Source: Caenorhabditis remanei (Eukaryota > Nematoda > Chromadorea > Rhabditida > Rhabditidae). Taken from it: a stretch of 64,000 nucleotides of DNA. The DNA lies in contig NC_071333.1 in the NCBI RefSeq assembly GCF_010183535.1, positions 11,592,587-11,656,586 of the forward strand, given 5' to 3'. The position numbers and the translations under genes were made by a program. Shown here piece by piece: positions 11,801-25,414 of this stretch; the stretch's first letter is position 1, and every line of letters starts with the position of its first letter. The notes under the pieces were generated by a model. The model made no database searches. It saw only the letters and a program-made list of their open reading frames with translations, and was not told where the DNA came from.

Positions 11801-14800
11801 TGGTGGGTGCTGAGAACGAGCGCTTGGAACTATTTCTGCCACATGTGTATAACTAGATGAACCAGGCGGTGGAGCACTGTTGACTGTGGAGCGTTCCGGT
11901 TGTTGAGTACCACCAGATCCCAATGATTCGTTGTTCGGATCCACGAAATAAGGTGGAGGAGGTGCACTGTTTCTTCTATGGCTTTGAGGTTCTTGAGGCC
12001 TAGCATGTGATTGCATCATCTCATTCTGGCTTTCAGAATATCTCGGTGGAGGAGCATTGTTGGAAGAACCACCTGGTTGATCATGTGCCGGCATTTGTGC
12101 ATCGCCTTGATTTTGGAAAACTCCGGGCTGAAACCCACCATGCTGCATCTGCACGTTATTTTGAACACCAGACGATTCGAAAAGTGGTGCACTATTGACT
12201 CTGTTGTTCGGTGCCTGTTGGAAACCAGGAGGTGGTTGCATCTGAAAATCATTCTGATTAATAAAATAACAAAGGACAGATTTTATTACCATTTGGCCTT
12301 CGTGATGCCGCGCTTGTTCGGAACGATCATGTGAAGACATCTGTGCATTTCCCTGGTTGTCAAAATATCCAGGTGGAGGTGCACGGTTTGCGTTGTTAGC
12401 ATGTTGTGGCATCTGCATGTTGTCATGACCACCATAATATCCAGGAGGTGGAGCACTGTGAACTCGTTGGTTCTGCGATGGTGGTTGGGACGGCGCATGG
12501 AATGACGGAACCTTTGGAAAACTCGGTACATATTTAACATCCGCGTAGCTTTTTTCTTGTTTCTCTTCACTAGAAGTTCCTCTTGAGACACCTTGGGGAT
12601 TCTCTGTAGTCGGGACGGAACCATGCGCCTGTGGTGGATCTTGGGAAGGATGACGTTCACGGAGTGGTTCAGTGTATGCCTGTTGACTATTCATCTCTGC
12701 TCCAACTGACTGCTCTCTATGAGTTTGATGGGTGGACGGTCCAGAATCAGAGAAGTGTCCAAGGGAATCGCTTGGAGTCGAAACAGCAGATCCGAGAGAA
12801 TTCAAATTATTCGAGTTCGGAGAGGAAGTTCCCGAAGCTTGGTTCGTTGCGTCTTCTTTTTCAATTGACGCGGAGAAGAAGCCTTCCACCTGGACGTCCG
12901 AAATGAGTTTGAATTCGTGATGAACATCAGTTGTTACATTTTCTGGTCCGAACAGTCCATAATCTTTCGCATATTGTTCCATATCGAATCCACTACTGGG
13001 ATCATCAATAAGAGTATGACCGTTGGCAATTGAGAACTGGTTGTCGTGGGTTACCGGCATCGTATTGAGAAGAGACCCATTGTTTGATTGTTGAGCTGAA
13101 AAATGAAAATAATGAGGGAAAATCTCAAGAATTGAACTCACAGATCGGAGTTTGTGGCATACTGGAATTATGTGAGTTTGGAGCGTTGGAATCCCGTGAC
13201 GGACACGACTGACGGCTTTCAACCGAATGCGGAGTGAAGTCAGTCGTTGATGGATAGTGCTTGATTGCAGCAGTTTCATATCCGGAGTAGTATTCATTAG
13301 AAGTCGATTGACCTGGATATATTGCGGCTTGTGGAGGATAAGGTTGATTCAAATTTGAGAACTGGTTTGCTTGTTGCTGATACATCTGTTGGTTATCCGG
13401 GTATCGTTGATTGAGGTTATTGTTTGTGGTCTCCTTTTGAGCAAATTTCGAGCTACATGACAGCGGTTTGAGCATTGAGGCAACTGGAAATAAAAGAAAT
13501 TTAGAGGCTTGAGACGTGATGGGATGGATCTTACGACTTGGGTGCTTTTCAGCTTGATTTTGGTTATGTGGACCATTCATTGCATAGTTGTTAAATGGCG
13601 AATATATTGAAGAAGACGAGGAAGATGATCCCGGTTGGGCTGAAATTATAATTTTTCGTAGACATAGACACTCAGTTGGGAGAGTTAATGAGAGACTAAA
13701 ATTTGCGCTTATATGAACTTTACAAAGTGCAAGAAACGTCACCCTGGCTTGATAAGTTTCAAAATTAGAAAAGTTGACAACAGAGCTGTTCGCCTTCCAC
13801 CCGTGCGTAAAATGAATGTGCGAACTCGCAGCTGTCTTGTTACACTATGAATTAAAACAAACGCGTCTGTTTTTTCCTTTTCTTAACCCCTTCGTTTGCC
13901 TTCTGAACGATCGTTTGTGCGCAAGTGTTATTGACTATCAGCTCACTCATCTGAGCTCGCTCTTCCATTGTAGTCGTAGTTGAATAGTCATTCCGACAGA
14001 CAGCGACAACAACAACTACAATGTCCCCACGTGTATTTTATTTCAAACGTACCATCGGTAAATCCATAGCCACCCATCATATTGTCATGCATTGCTCCAT
14101 TTTGTCTTTGTTGTTGTGGTGGTGGTGGCGGCGGCGGCTGCTGGTTATGGTTATTGTTCAGCGAAGGTAGCAAATTAGCAATGGATGGAAGCGGCTGATA
14201 AGCAGGTTGCTGAATCGGTGGTTGGAAAACCGCGTGCTCTGGATACTGTAGATTTGCAGGGACCATATGATGTTCCACTACTCCTGCTGTTGTTTCCGCT
14301 GCCAGCGTTTTCTTTGATGGCTTTGACGCTTTCTGCTTCTTTGCTGAAAACATAAAGAGCATACTAAGAGCAAAATAGAGCACAGAAAGATGTTGAATGG
14401 TTGTACGAACGGAAATGTCACTGCTTTGTCGGATTATGGATAATAGCGCGCTCTCCGTACCAATCCCGAGGATAAACGAGCCCTGCGAGTAGAAGCGGAG
14501 GAGAGTCGTAAAAGAAACTGCTTTCGTCGATTTATATTTCCATAATGTTACTCAGCCATTCATTTCACGATGATTTACCGTAGCCTTAAACGAGAACTTA
14601 CGTTTTTCTTCCGCTGGGATCATTCCGGCAGCTTCACGCTCTGCTTTCGTTGGTCTTTTTCGTTTTGGCGGCGGCTTCTTTTCAGGCACTGAAGCGGGTT
14701 CAGGCACAGTGGGAACTTCTGGAATTATTTCTTATTACGATGATGAAAGAGATCACGCGAGAAACCGCTGAGCGGAAAATATGGCGGATTGTATTCTGTT

Positions 14801-15159
14801 TTTCTTAGGCAGCCGGCTCAACACACATTCTTTTCTGATCAATAACTATATAGAAAGCTAGACGACTATACTAGGCGGTGATATCTTATAAATAGAAAGC
14901 GCCCTTCAAAAACCTGGCTTCGAAAACAATTAGCTTACCTCCTATGAGATTCTGTCCGACTGTTGTTGGCGCCATTTCCGGTGTTTTTTGCGCGAATTCT
15001 GGTTGTACTCCGTTGAAAGGTTCCATCTTTTCGTATAATGCTGAACAACCAAAGTTGAGGTCTTGATAACTTCGGAAATAGAAACTCACCTTTCTGAACT
15101 CGTAATTGTCCGGCGACTGCTCCTAAGGGTACTTGGTGTATTGCTTGTCCTAGGGACAT
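5887..15159 (-). CDS. Giant glutamine/proline-rich, nuclear-type protein (unrecognised family)
   Basis: Exon model: 15159-15090, 15040-14939, 14718-14602, 14343-14053, 13639-13535, 13483-13142, 13095-11005 (with a probable 48-nt intron near 12290-12243), 10956-8080, 8026-7532, 7474-7343, 7096-6715, 6208-5887. The spliced length is a multiple of three (about 2,425 aa). A KKPPPKRKRPTKAEREAAG segment near residue 70 resembles a nuclear localisation signal. Next come a proline/glutamine stretch, a Ser/Asn-rich part, a repeat block built on SAPPPGY (about residues 550-875) and a very Q/H/P-rich exon (about 1020-1980). That exon ends in a less biased, probably folded part containing ITPLMRSKRFRETVAEIAAL. 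The C-terminus is basic (ENLKRAYGEAYARQKEQ). The start is the first ATG after a TTTTCAG acceptor at 15240; an upstream exon is possible. Composition suggests a transcription or chromatin cofactor, but no named domain was found. Confidence 0.75.
7133..7295 (-). other. Possible frame-changing cassette exon in the Q-rich gene
   Basis: Between coding exons 7474-7343 and 7096-6715 lies a 163-nt segment. It has an acceptor (TTTAG at its 5' side), an open frame matching the upstream phase (includes DDFGLGPNMNSIGHNNGD) and a good GTAAATA donor. Its length is not a multiple of three. Including it would end the protein within two codons of the next exon, while skipping it keeps the frame through to 5887. 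This would be alternative inclusion giving a short C-terminal isoform. The alternative is a mis-read boundary. Confidence 0.45.
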
Positions 15160-15559
15160 ATCAAGTCGGATGATACCCCGAATTGACGGTGACCCCTTTA
15201 CCGGATTGTAATCCGTTGGGGGGTTTTTTACTGAAAACAAGAAAGTTTAGAATAAACAAGAATCGAGAAATAAGGATTCCCAAAAACGAGAGAAAAGCAA
15301 GAAGTTCATGCAAGGTTTCCATACTACTATACGACAAAGGGAAGAAAAGCTGATTGAAAATTCTTTGATGTGAATGGAGTGTGAATTGTTCTACGTGATA
15401 ACCTTCATCACACTTCCTCTGCCCCAACGACCTCTCCTACTGAGAAAGCGAACGCTCGAAAATCGATAAATGCCAACGAGGGATTTTATTGCCTGTTCTC
15501 TCAAAAAATCGATTCTATCTTCTTTTCCTACTTGGGTGTATCAGTCCTCTAGCAAGTAA

Positions 15560-15870
15560 TCGTAAAAAGTGAGAACATGCATGAATTTCGAAAAAGTTTT
15601 TTAGGAGAGAACGCGTGAACGGCGAAAAATCGACTTGGCAGCAATTCTGAGGTCGCACGCGACGCACGACGCTACGCACACAACGGGGGGAGAAGGGGGT
15701 TTTGGGAAAGAAGACGCGTCCTCCGCAAGCGGACCCTTTGGGTCGTATGCGCAAGAGACCGCGTCCGCGACCGCAACGCGCCCTGATACGTCATTGCTGA
15801 GCAGATTTGCATAGAGAGGGCGAAGGGTACCGAGGGTAGCACCGATGGCTGCACCGATGGTGGCTAATTA
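15560..15870 (-). promoter_or_regulatory. GC-rich promoter-like island upstream of the Q-rich gene
   Basis: This block is much richer in G+C and CpG than its surroundings. It contains a CRE-like TACGTCA (15787-15793) and an octamer ATTTGCAT (15805-15812). It lies about 400-700 bp upstream of the first supported coding exon of the Q-rich gene and downstream of the stop of the neighbouring minus-strand gene. This suggests the Q-rich gene has its own promoter. Function is inferred from position and composition. Confidence 0.4.
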
Positions 15871-16332
15871 GGGGTCTCATTAGGTAGGAAGAGATATTGT
15901 AATATTTGGAGGGTTGCAGAGTAATATGAACGGCTTAAAAGGCTATTCGTATTCGAAATAATATGCTCATTAAAATCAGACATGAAAGAGAAAATGTAAT
16001 GTACTCATTAGATCATTTTTAAAGTTTAAAGAAATGGAAAGTGCATGCAAAAATGAAAAAAAGAATAGTATGGGTTGAGTGAATGACAAATAGGACACGG
16101 GAAAAAGAAAACGGCAACCGAAGAGAACATAAAAAGAGTGAGTTATCACCACCCCGATCGGAAAAACAATATTCAAAGTAATAAAACGGCTACAGAAAAC
16201 AAACGAAAACCCGAAAGAAATCCAAAATCAACAGGCAGAATGCGACAAAAACTGAATCTATCCCAAATCTACTTAGATATAAGTTTCTCAGAGCATCTTC
16301 AAACACAACATTCACAAATCATGGCATGTGAA

Positions 16333-18532
16333 CTAACACGGTGGATTATCCACGTGGTCGCTGGAGATAGAATTCTGAGCCTTCATTCGACGGAGTTCCG
16401 CAGATAAACTAGATGGTGTTGATTTTGAACGTGGTGTTTTCGCGGCTTTTATCATTGATACTACTTTCTTGAGATTCACTGTTACCATGGAATCAGAACG
16501 AGGTTGAGTGCGACGATCAACAACTTTCTTGGGACGAGATTTCCGTTTTGGTTTTTTCGGTTTCGGTTCCGTGTTTTTCTTTTTACGTGCTGCCTCTTCG
16601 GCCGCCTTAGCCAATGCCAATGGTTCTCTTAAAAATGCAATGAGATCCTCGTCTTTGCGCACGATTGGAGTACTTTTACTTCTTAGAACTGGTGACGTTT
16701 CCAATTTATGAGCCTGGTCAACGAGACTCGGACGTACAGGCACCGCCATCTGCCGGGGCTCAATTTTCATAGGTCGGTCGACGTTGAAAACAACTGCTCT
16801 CTGCACAGTCCCAGGGGGGATTGGAAGTGACACGTCATTAATGACAAGTGCGGCAGGTGTGGCGATGTTGTTCAGAGAAGATCCCAGATTAACCCCTCTT
16901 TGCGTCATGTGACTGTTTTTAGATTGATCACTTATGGGGAGAGATTGTAATCCGTTTGTTGCAATAACTCGTCCAAAATCTCTTTCTTTAGAAATATTTC
17001 CTGCCATTGGACTCGACGATGATGAACTGCTCTCAGACGAACTAATGTCTAAGAATCGAGAAATTCCAAAGTAGCTACGGTTATAAGGTCTTTTAGGTGG
17101 CAAAACGGGTTTGGAGGATTCCATAACAATTGCAGTAGCAGTAGCACTCGTTGATCTGTTAATTGGTGTAGGAGCAAGGATTGGTGGTTTCGCGTCAGAC
17201 ATGGCTTTCTTCTTCAGTTGGTGAATGAAAGGTTTCAGTTGATGGTCCTCTGTCAGGAAAGTATGCACTTTCTCCTTGTTCTGTTGAGTATAATTTAAAT
17301 ACGTGTAGAACATTGCTTGTGCTTCTTCGGAAGTCATGTTCGCCGGGTCAATAAACGTCTGTTGGACCTTTGCTATCCTCTTCCTTGTTCTACGAGTAGG
17401 CAGAGGAGGAACAGGAGGAGGAGTGATACACAACGGTTCATTTCTCGCTTTCATTGCTAATTGTTTGGAAGCATACTCTTCATGATATTGCCGCAGTGTC
17501 TCTTTTTCTTGTGGCGTTCGATCTTCAATCCGTTTATATGATATCTTGGTTGCTATCTCCATCCGCTCTGCTTCTGAATCTCTCATACTGAGAGAATTGA
17601 GTGCATCGCGTGTTGACTGATTGCTCGCCACAACAACTGATTGACCGGTTTGATCATTCCACACGCACACTTTATCCTTCGAAGTGTAGTGAGCATTTAT
17701 GAAACTGACACGTTTGTAATCGAAGTCTGGAACTGTAAGGGGATATATTTGAAAGATTGGAATCATTCACTTACTGAATGAAGAGGCACGCATTCTACCC
17801 AATCTCACTTCCGGATAGGTTTGCTGACTGGGGGATGATTGTTCGCTTTCGTCTGCAAATATGAAAAATTTGTTAAATAATGACAACTGAAAAAACTCAC
17901 CTCTTTCATCAGCAGAATACCAGTCAGACGATGGTTCTTTCTTGATTTTCATCAAATCAACTGACAAGCAAGATTCAGGATTACCTGAAAACATTCCGCC
18001 AATTTAGCGTCGGCCAGAACAGAATATCTATTAACTTTACTGAGTTATGATTATCTAATTCGATGTGGAAGCTTCGAATGAATCACTAAAAATATATTGA
18101 AGACTGAGCAGAATACCAGATGTTTGTGGCGGTCAAATGTAAACACACGGCACAACGAAGACTCTCAAATGTTCTACAACCGAAAGAACTAACTAAATGA
18201 AGCATACACAATGAAATGAATGATTGGGTAACTAAACGAATCGATTTGCCAACACACCAATTTTCTCATGATTATCATCATTCCGTTCATTTCCATTCGA
18301 CTTTTCACTCTCCCTTTTCTCTCACACGTACCAACCATCCCGTTCGTTTCTGACGCGTCGACAAATGATTCAGATTGAGATAATCCCTTTTTTCAAATGC
18401 TACATGAAACTATCAGAAAGAACACACAGAAGGGAAAGACAAGACAGCAACGGAAGAAATAGCACGTCACAACGTGAAATTACCTTCTGATAATTTGCCA
18501 GGTGGCACCGATTTGTCTGATTTGTTATTCAT
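16333..18532 (-). CDS. Basic, serine-rich protein of unknown family (536 aa)
   Basis: Four exons: 18532-18484, 17984-17901, 17852-17775 and 17732-16333. All phases agree (total 537 codons with stop). The ATG follows a TTTCCAG acceptor by about 20 nt. The N-terminus is acidic/serine-rich (KKEPSSDWYSADER). A stretch resembling a folded region follows (FDYKRVSFINAHYTSKDK, then a segment rich in charged residues around KISYKRIEDRTPQEKETL). The protein then has a basic RTRKRIAKVQQTFIDP patch, a Ser run (SSSESSSSSSS), and a lysine/arginine tract (EPKPKKPKRKSRPKK) that should act as a nuclear signal. It sits 1.2 kb upstream of the Q-rich gene on the same strand. It could be an independent gene or a short isoform of a larger locus. 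No function is assigned. Confidence 0.7.
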
Positions 18533-21500
18533 TTTAACAATCGGTCCATCACCACTGGAAATTTCAATTTTTATGAATTTCTGCCAAAACTTGGGAGAAG
18601 CTTAATGAGAAATAAGCACTGAAAACGAAAATCGATAGAGTAACCAGTAAACAGAAAGGGATCATATAAGTATTCAGTCTCAATGGAGCACACTTTCACA
18701 CAAAGTTGGTGCGCGCGCAACAAAAGAAAAAATAGTGTAGTGAGAGGAAGAGGCGCGTTTTTTTTTGAAATGAAAAAGGAAGAAAGGAGGTAGAAAAAAG
18801 AGAACAGAAATGACGCGACGACGGGTTTTCTTTCGCCTTGATTTTCCCATTCTGTATTTCGCTTTCATTTTTTATGACAGATGAACCTCAGAATAGAAAA
18901 GAAAAGGTGAAATTGAATCGAATGAAAAATTAAGAGGGACGTCATATGTACTGCGAAAATTGGAAAATATTGATTGTGCGTCAAGTGTCGGCACTAGAAA
19001 GACGGACCAGATAACAAATCAAGGGAGTCGAAAAACAAGTGCGTGACAATGGAGAAAAATTGAAAAATGGTATAAAAATATTTCGTTGTGAGATAACAAA
19101 AAATTTTGAAAAAAGGAGATTCTCCGCAAGAAAAGTGCAAGGAAGTTCTTTTTTACCGTAGATTCAAAACTATTCCATGTGTGAGTGTAGCATGTGAAAA
19201 CCAATTATAACGATGTGTCTTGTTTCTCCAGATGAGTAGATGGAATTGGAAATGTTTTTCATCAGAGCAAAAAGAGGAAAGGAAAAGAGGAAGAGATGGG
19301 CGTAGGAGCTTGGCGTGAGCCTATTCGTATAGGGGAAGCATTGAAAAATAAAAGGGCGGGAAGAAAGAGAGCACGGCAAAAAGTCAGAAGAGGAAGCATG
19401 AACAAAATAATGCTTTTTTCTCTATTTTGAGGGGTTCAACATCACCAGGTCCGATTCGGTGTTGTCATGGTAGTGTCCAAAATGGGGATTAAGAAAAAGA
19501 TGATGTATCCTACGACGTCTTGGAGAAAAGAGAAGATGCACACTTTCACGATACATATATCTCTTTGACATGCTATATGTGTATCCACATAAATGCTCCG
19601 CTCAGGTGAATCGGAAAATATACGACGAAAAAGGAAAAAGGAAGATGTGGAAAGAAGGAGGAAAAAAAAGAAGTACGACGGAAAATGCAAGGATTTGAGT
19701 GATGATGATTCGATGCGGATACACAAATCCACATTCCATTTTATGCGGATTTCTTTAAGAAAATGATGATTCAGATCTTACTTAGAATATCAGATAAAAA
19801 CAAGTTAACTTACTTTGGAATCAGAATAATGGAGCTGACAAGAATAGAAAAATAGGGAGAAAGCTCCCACTCTTTTGGAGGGAAAAAAAGTTCGAATGCT
19901 TGCTTTCTGCACTAAAAAAACGTGGCTTCGCTGCGCGCGGTTTTACGATTACATCATCAAAACCTTTACATGTGTTCTTTTCTATCGATGACACGTAATC
20001 ATTGTCAATAGAAAAGAAAAAGATACGGTGTAGTATTTATACATACCCTTCCTACTCCACAATACCTTATAATTATAATATCTTGTTTTGCATATGAAAA
20101 GCTTCAAAATATTCAAAGAAGAGGAAAGACGAAGTGAGGAAAGAAGAGAAAAAAAATATGAATGATATGTATGTAACACACTGAAAACAACTGAATGGCG
20201 TAGAAGACGGAACACATATTTTTAGTACACTGGTGTGATTCTCTGTGTGCGTGTATGTATGTATTCGTGAGAAGAAAATGAGAGGTTCTGAAAAGAGCTG
20301 GTGAATAGAAAATGGGTTGGTTGGTTGGCTTTAGGCGAGAAATTGGAATAGGAATTGCGATATACGCCTCCTCCTTTCTTCCCGTTTTCTTATTTGCCTC
20401 GGGGTGGTTGAGAATGCTTGAAAAATAAAAAAGGAATGAGATGAAGGAATGGTAATGCAAATGTAAATTGGACGAATAAAGAATTGGTTTGTCAGTAAGC
20501 TGATGGGCGTGAATGGCAGAATAAAGAGGATAAGGGAAGAGATAGAAATTGGAACAGAAAGCGTATCCCGTATTCGAGACATTGATCGGCTTTCATTAAG
20601 ACTGACATATGGCTCCATAGTGTCCGTCGGTGTACACGTCTGGTTTCATTTCCCCGTGATTAGTTTTGTCATTTAATGGTTCGGTTTGTCCCATATTTTG
20701 CTTCCCCTTCCGCCTCCATCAACTCACCGAAAACGTAATTCATATGCAATGAGCGTGACGCTTATAACGAGCACCTTCTGCTCTCTTCGCATTAGGCTGC
20801 AATTATTTTTCTGCCTTGACTCCCTCCATTTGCAATCGTCTTTAATCTAGAAACGCCGAAAATAAGAGGTATCGTGAGCCGGGCAGAGGGGGATTTGCTC
20901 GTATTATATAATATTTTTTGTTTAGCGCATATTTGAATGAACATCGGATTTGTCTTGTACTGGGGCGTGGTGAATATATCGGATTGTTGTCAAGGTAACG
21001 AGTTGATATAAGCCGACTTGCAGATGTCTCTCTTTCCATTCTTCATTTTGCCTCACTGACTCCTTTCTAATACATTTGCCAAATACGACAAACAATGAAC
21101 CCCACACCACTGGAAGATGTTGAAGAAGGTGAGTGAAAAAGGGACCTTTCGTGTAGAAAAGAGGGACCAAGGAAGTGATGTTAACGTTTTTCTCATCATA
21201 TCATGTTTCTGTTTCTGTTTCTGCACTGAGAGGAAAGGGTTTCAAGGGTTTAGGATTTCTACTACGAAATTGTGTTTCATTCTTCGAACTATCCTGTTAG
21301 CCTCTTCTTCCGCATTCTTTAGCTTCTACTTACGTGACTATTCGAAATAATTAGTTTGTGGGTAATAGTTTCTGAAATAGAAAAAAGAGTAAAAGATCAT
21401 TCATTTTAAAATTGGTCTTTAGCTGTTTTATGTTTTATAGGGTCATTAGCTATTCTAAAAGTTAGCTAGCCTCTTTTTTTCCATCTTTCTGTCTTCTATT

Positions 21501-24500
21501 TCTTTCGTATGTTTGGGACAATGTTCTATGGTCATTCCATTCTTTTTTCCTCGTTTTGTCTCATCTCTTTTTCAGTTTCTCAACTCTAAACTTCCCGTTA
21601 GTTAGCTAAATTTAAACTGTAACATTGAGTGTCAGAAACGACTGAAAATTTGTGAATGTGCGTAACAACAAAGACTATTATTGTGCTACTGAGCCAAATT
21701 GAAAAAGTGCGTGCCAGCAGGCAATTTCGGAGAAAAGAAGGGTGTGCCTTCCATCAAAACACCTTCGACGACGGTTGGTTTCAAATAGTGAAAATAACAA
21801 AGAATAGACGGCTCATAGAAAACTGGAAGACTAGAAATGAACAAAATTAGGGAATCTACTGGAAAAAGCAGTCATTCACAAGTTCCATTTTTAAAGAAGA
21901 TAGAAAAGCATTTACCTCTTCTTGAAACGTGTTGTCAATTCAAATATCATTTACGGTTGGTGAATGAAGAGCAATTTTTGCTTGACGAAGTAATTGTGAC
22001 TTACAAAACAAAAATTAGATTCGTTGAGTGACGGAGAAAATTATTCTTCTTCATCTACTTTTTCTTCCGCACGAAGAAGATATCTGGCACCAGCTCTCGA
22101 TTCGAGGACTCTTGTTGAATATCTCATTAGGGAGAGTGCATCGGAAAAAAGAGAAGATGTCGGGAATATTTTCAGAAAAAAAGAGAAGAAGCTTCGTCAT
22201 CTTTATCCGAAACGTTGTGAAAGGGATGTTCGTAGAAAAGTAGTATACATGGTTGGATAGCTAAACTGACAGAAACAAATAAATTGAATGTGATGGATTA
22301 TGGAGTGATTTATATCAGAATTCATCTGTAGAAAGTATGATTACTAATTACAAAAACTAACTTTTTCTATACATACAATTTTCTCCATCTCCTTCAACTT
22401 TTCCCAGATTTCAAATTGACGTGTTTTGAATGTCTGCATGATGTGGTTCATTTGTTCCTACTTCCGATTCACCGTGCTCCTAGCAACTTTGTAGCGAACT
22501 GAAAACACAAAAACATAGTCACAAGCTTCTGAAGTGGTTTTGCTACTATAGAAACAAGGCCACGTATGCTTTTCACACCTCTCCCCAACACCTCGACATT
22601 TCACAAACATTTTTTGTGAGCTCTCCAAAAACTGGCGAGTCTCACTGTTTATCTCCTTGAAATTTTGAGTTTTTAGTTCTTTCCTTCTTTCCAAGAGTGT
22701 CTAGAAAGTACAAAAAGAACTCGGATGTGCTTTCTGTCCAGTTCTGAGTAGCTCAAAGTGACAAATAGCAGTACGCTAAGAGAATAAGAATGTTCGTATT
22801 TCTTTACTAGAAAAAAACGGGAGGGAAGAACAAAGAAAACTTATTTCCCATGGGAGTAAAAATATGGATACCAGATACCAATCCCAATTTGAGAAGTTCC
22901 TCAGTTTTTCTTCTCAGTTTTCATTCGTTTGCTGATTCTTTCAGTCCATTCCCATCCTCAATTCCGCCCTCTGTTTACTATTTATCCACCGAAAATCCGC
23001 GGTTGTGGGCAGTTTTCATGCGCCTCCCGTTCTCTATTTCCTCCTTAGAATAAGATATATGTGAGACCTCAATATTAGGCTGAAAACTAAAAACAAAAGG
23101 AGAATAAGGACAGCGGGAATAAGGGAAAAGGAGGAGCTGAGATCTAGTATATAACAACACAGGAAGAGGTCCTTAGTGCGCAAAGAAACCGGCTTTTGCA
23201 CAACACTTGGCCTTGTCTCTCCGCGCGGAGAGAGGAAGAGGAGTCACACGTTTATCTTTAGTTCTGCTCACTTAATCGCAGTATTTGTGTCTGTGCTCCT
23301 TCTTTTGAGTAGCTTGTTTTGTTTTGATGAAGAGAACTGCAAATTGGGACAAGCGGGGTTCAATGTATCATCTGCTTAGTGCAAATTTGAGTGTCTCCTT
23401 CTAAGAGCAATGTCTTAAGGGTGTGGCTCACAAAAGACAGATTCTGAATTCTAATCCTAATTTATGACACCGCGTGTGCTCTCTCGGTGTGTCTCCTCTG
23501 GACCTCCGATTTGTTTTTTTTTCAGTTTTCAGAATTGAAGTTTTTGGAAAATTGAGAATTCGAGAATTGAGAGGATGCTTCATCTCCAGCTGTCATCAAT
23601 CCTTTCTCTAATTTCCTTATTCGTATTCTTTGAGATGTGAAACGATTGCTATTCTCAAGTAGCAATGAAATGCGCTAGATTAAAGGGAGGAACTCATTCT
23701 TCGCGAAGCCGATAAAATAAACAAAAGCGTTGACCTCATTCTCAAGCTTGTTGCCGAGTTCTCATTGGCTCATCTCCGATTTTACACTATTTCTGTCATC
23801 GACTCTTTCTCTGATATTTTACCACCACCGCTCGGATCACTCGTAGTTAACATAAGTTTATTGGGAAGCCGCATCTTTTCCATTCGATTCTAGTTTAGCT
23901 CCCTGTCGATTTTTTATTTATTCATTTGAGTGCTATGAGGTAGATTGTGGGAAAAAAATGGAGTGGAATCACGTGTAGCTCAAGGAAGACGAAAGTAAGA
24001 GCAAAAATATTTGAACATGTAGACGACGTATTTTCATTTTTCATCTGTCGTTCTACCCTTCAAAATACCCATGATTTTTGATGATTGGTATTTCAGACCT
24101 TCCAGATTTTTTGAGTTCACTTCTCTCCATGATATCTCAAAGCGCTCATTCTATGGCAAGCCTGCTGAAGCCTCATTAAGCATTGGCTCTTTTTATAGTT
24201 GCATATTCTATTCTTATTGCTATCTCTCATCAAAAAAAGAGAAGAAGACAAGAGGGTGGTTGGGACCATAGTTTTGACTGAGTGGCTCACATAAAAGTTG
24301 TGCTGCATGTGCAGGTCAAGAAATATGTTTTTCGAACAAAAAGTGGTCACACATGTGCTTTTTCCATTTTCCACATGTTGCCGTTTTCTCATCATTTCTT
24401 AGCCCTACTAAATTCGAGTACAATTGGTGTGAGAAAAAGTGTTTGAAGTTTATTTGAGTAAGTTGTTCAAACAAATTAGACATTAAAAATCTCCCGGCGA

Positions 24501-25414
24501 GCTTCCTTGTTTCTAAGGAAGAGATTTTTGAAAGTCGCGGGATATGGAAGAGATAAAGACTCTTATAAGAATAATGAGTCATTCTCTCAAATATCACTAA
24601 TTTGAAAATTGGTTCCTCTTTGATTTTAGGACACTTGAACTCAGGTTTAAGTACTTTTGTTTTGATTCTTATACCCTCGTTTCTCACCGAGTCGTAACAA
24701 CCATTCAATCAACTTCATATTGTTTCTCTCACCCCCCTTCAAAAATTTTACATTCATCTTGTTAGTTAGCGGTACACTTTCATGTTCCCACGTAGTATGT
24801 AATGTTCAAGTGCCAACTAATCACATCTTATAACAGCTGCGATAATTCAATTACATGAATCAGAATTTTCTGAGAACGAAACTAAGATTCGAGGGAACTA
24901 AACTAAAAAAAAACGGAGGGAGAAACATTAATATTCACGTTTGGTCTCTAGAGACCAAAACTAAGGAAACTAGTTTCAAGTTGACAATGTTTTGGAACAT
25001 GCTTTAAAAATCGAATAATCATGTCTTGTGACTTCTTCCTATGATATTTTCCCGGAGAAAACAATAGCACCCACGTGTTTCAAAACAAGAAACAATGCAT
25101 TGAATGCTCCAGCCACTCCACGAACTTCATGGATTTCGTATCTAAACTTCATCTCTCTGTTTATTTTTCTCATTTAAACGGTGCATCATCTTCAAGAATA
25201 TATCTTCTTCTTTTCATGCGTATCTAGCTCAATCCGCTACTCTCTGCTCTTTTTCTTTTGATTTTTTACTCTCGATGACGGGTCTGCACTAAGAATCGAG
25301 ACCAGAGAAGATAGTGAATCGAGAGACTTTAACTTCTCTTTGATGTAAACTACTAGAGACTGAGTGAGAAGAGAAACAAAGATGTGATTGTTTTGAGGTG
25401 ACGAGGCTGAAGGC
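18533..25414. other. 6.9 kb noncoding interval
   Basis: No convincing coding sequence. Many short ORFs are low-complexity products of purine-rich (18.7-20.6 kb) or T-rich DNA. A perfect 18-bp palindrome is noted at 23216-23233. The interval presumably carries the promoters of the minus-strand gene at 18.5 kb and the plus-strand gene at 25.4 kb, but no specific element is identified. Confidence 0.5.
23216..23233. repeat. Perfect 18-bp GC palindrome
   Basis: TCTCTCCGCGCGGAGAGA reads the same on both strands and stands out in an AT-rich noncoding interval. It could be a binding site for a dimeric factor. Nothing beyond symmetry supports this. Confidence 0.5.

Noticed and set aside
22024..22260. 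78-codon plus-strand ORF with a reasonable composition
   Set aside because: No splice context, no recognised family, isolated in a 6.9 kb noncoding stretch. It could be a small gene but the sequence alone does not support it.
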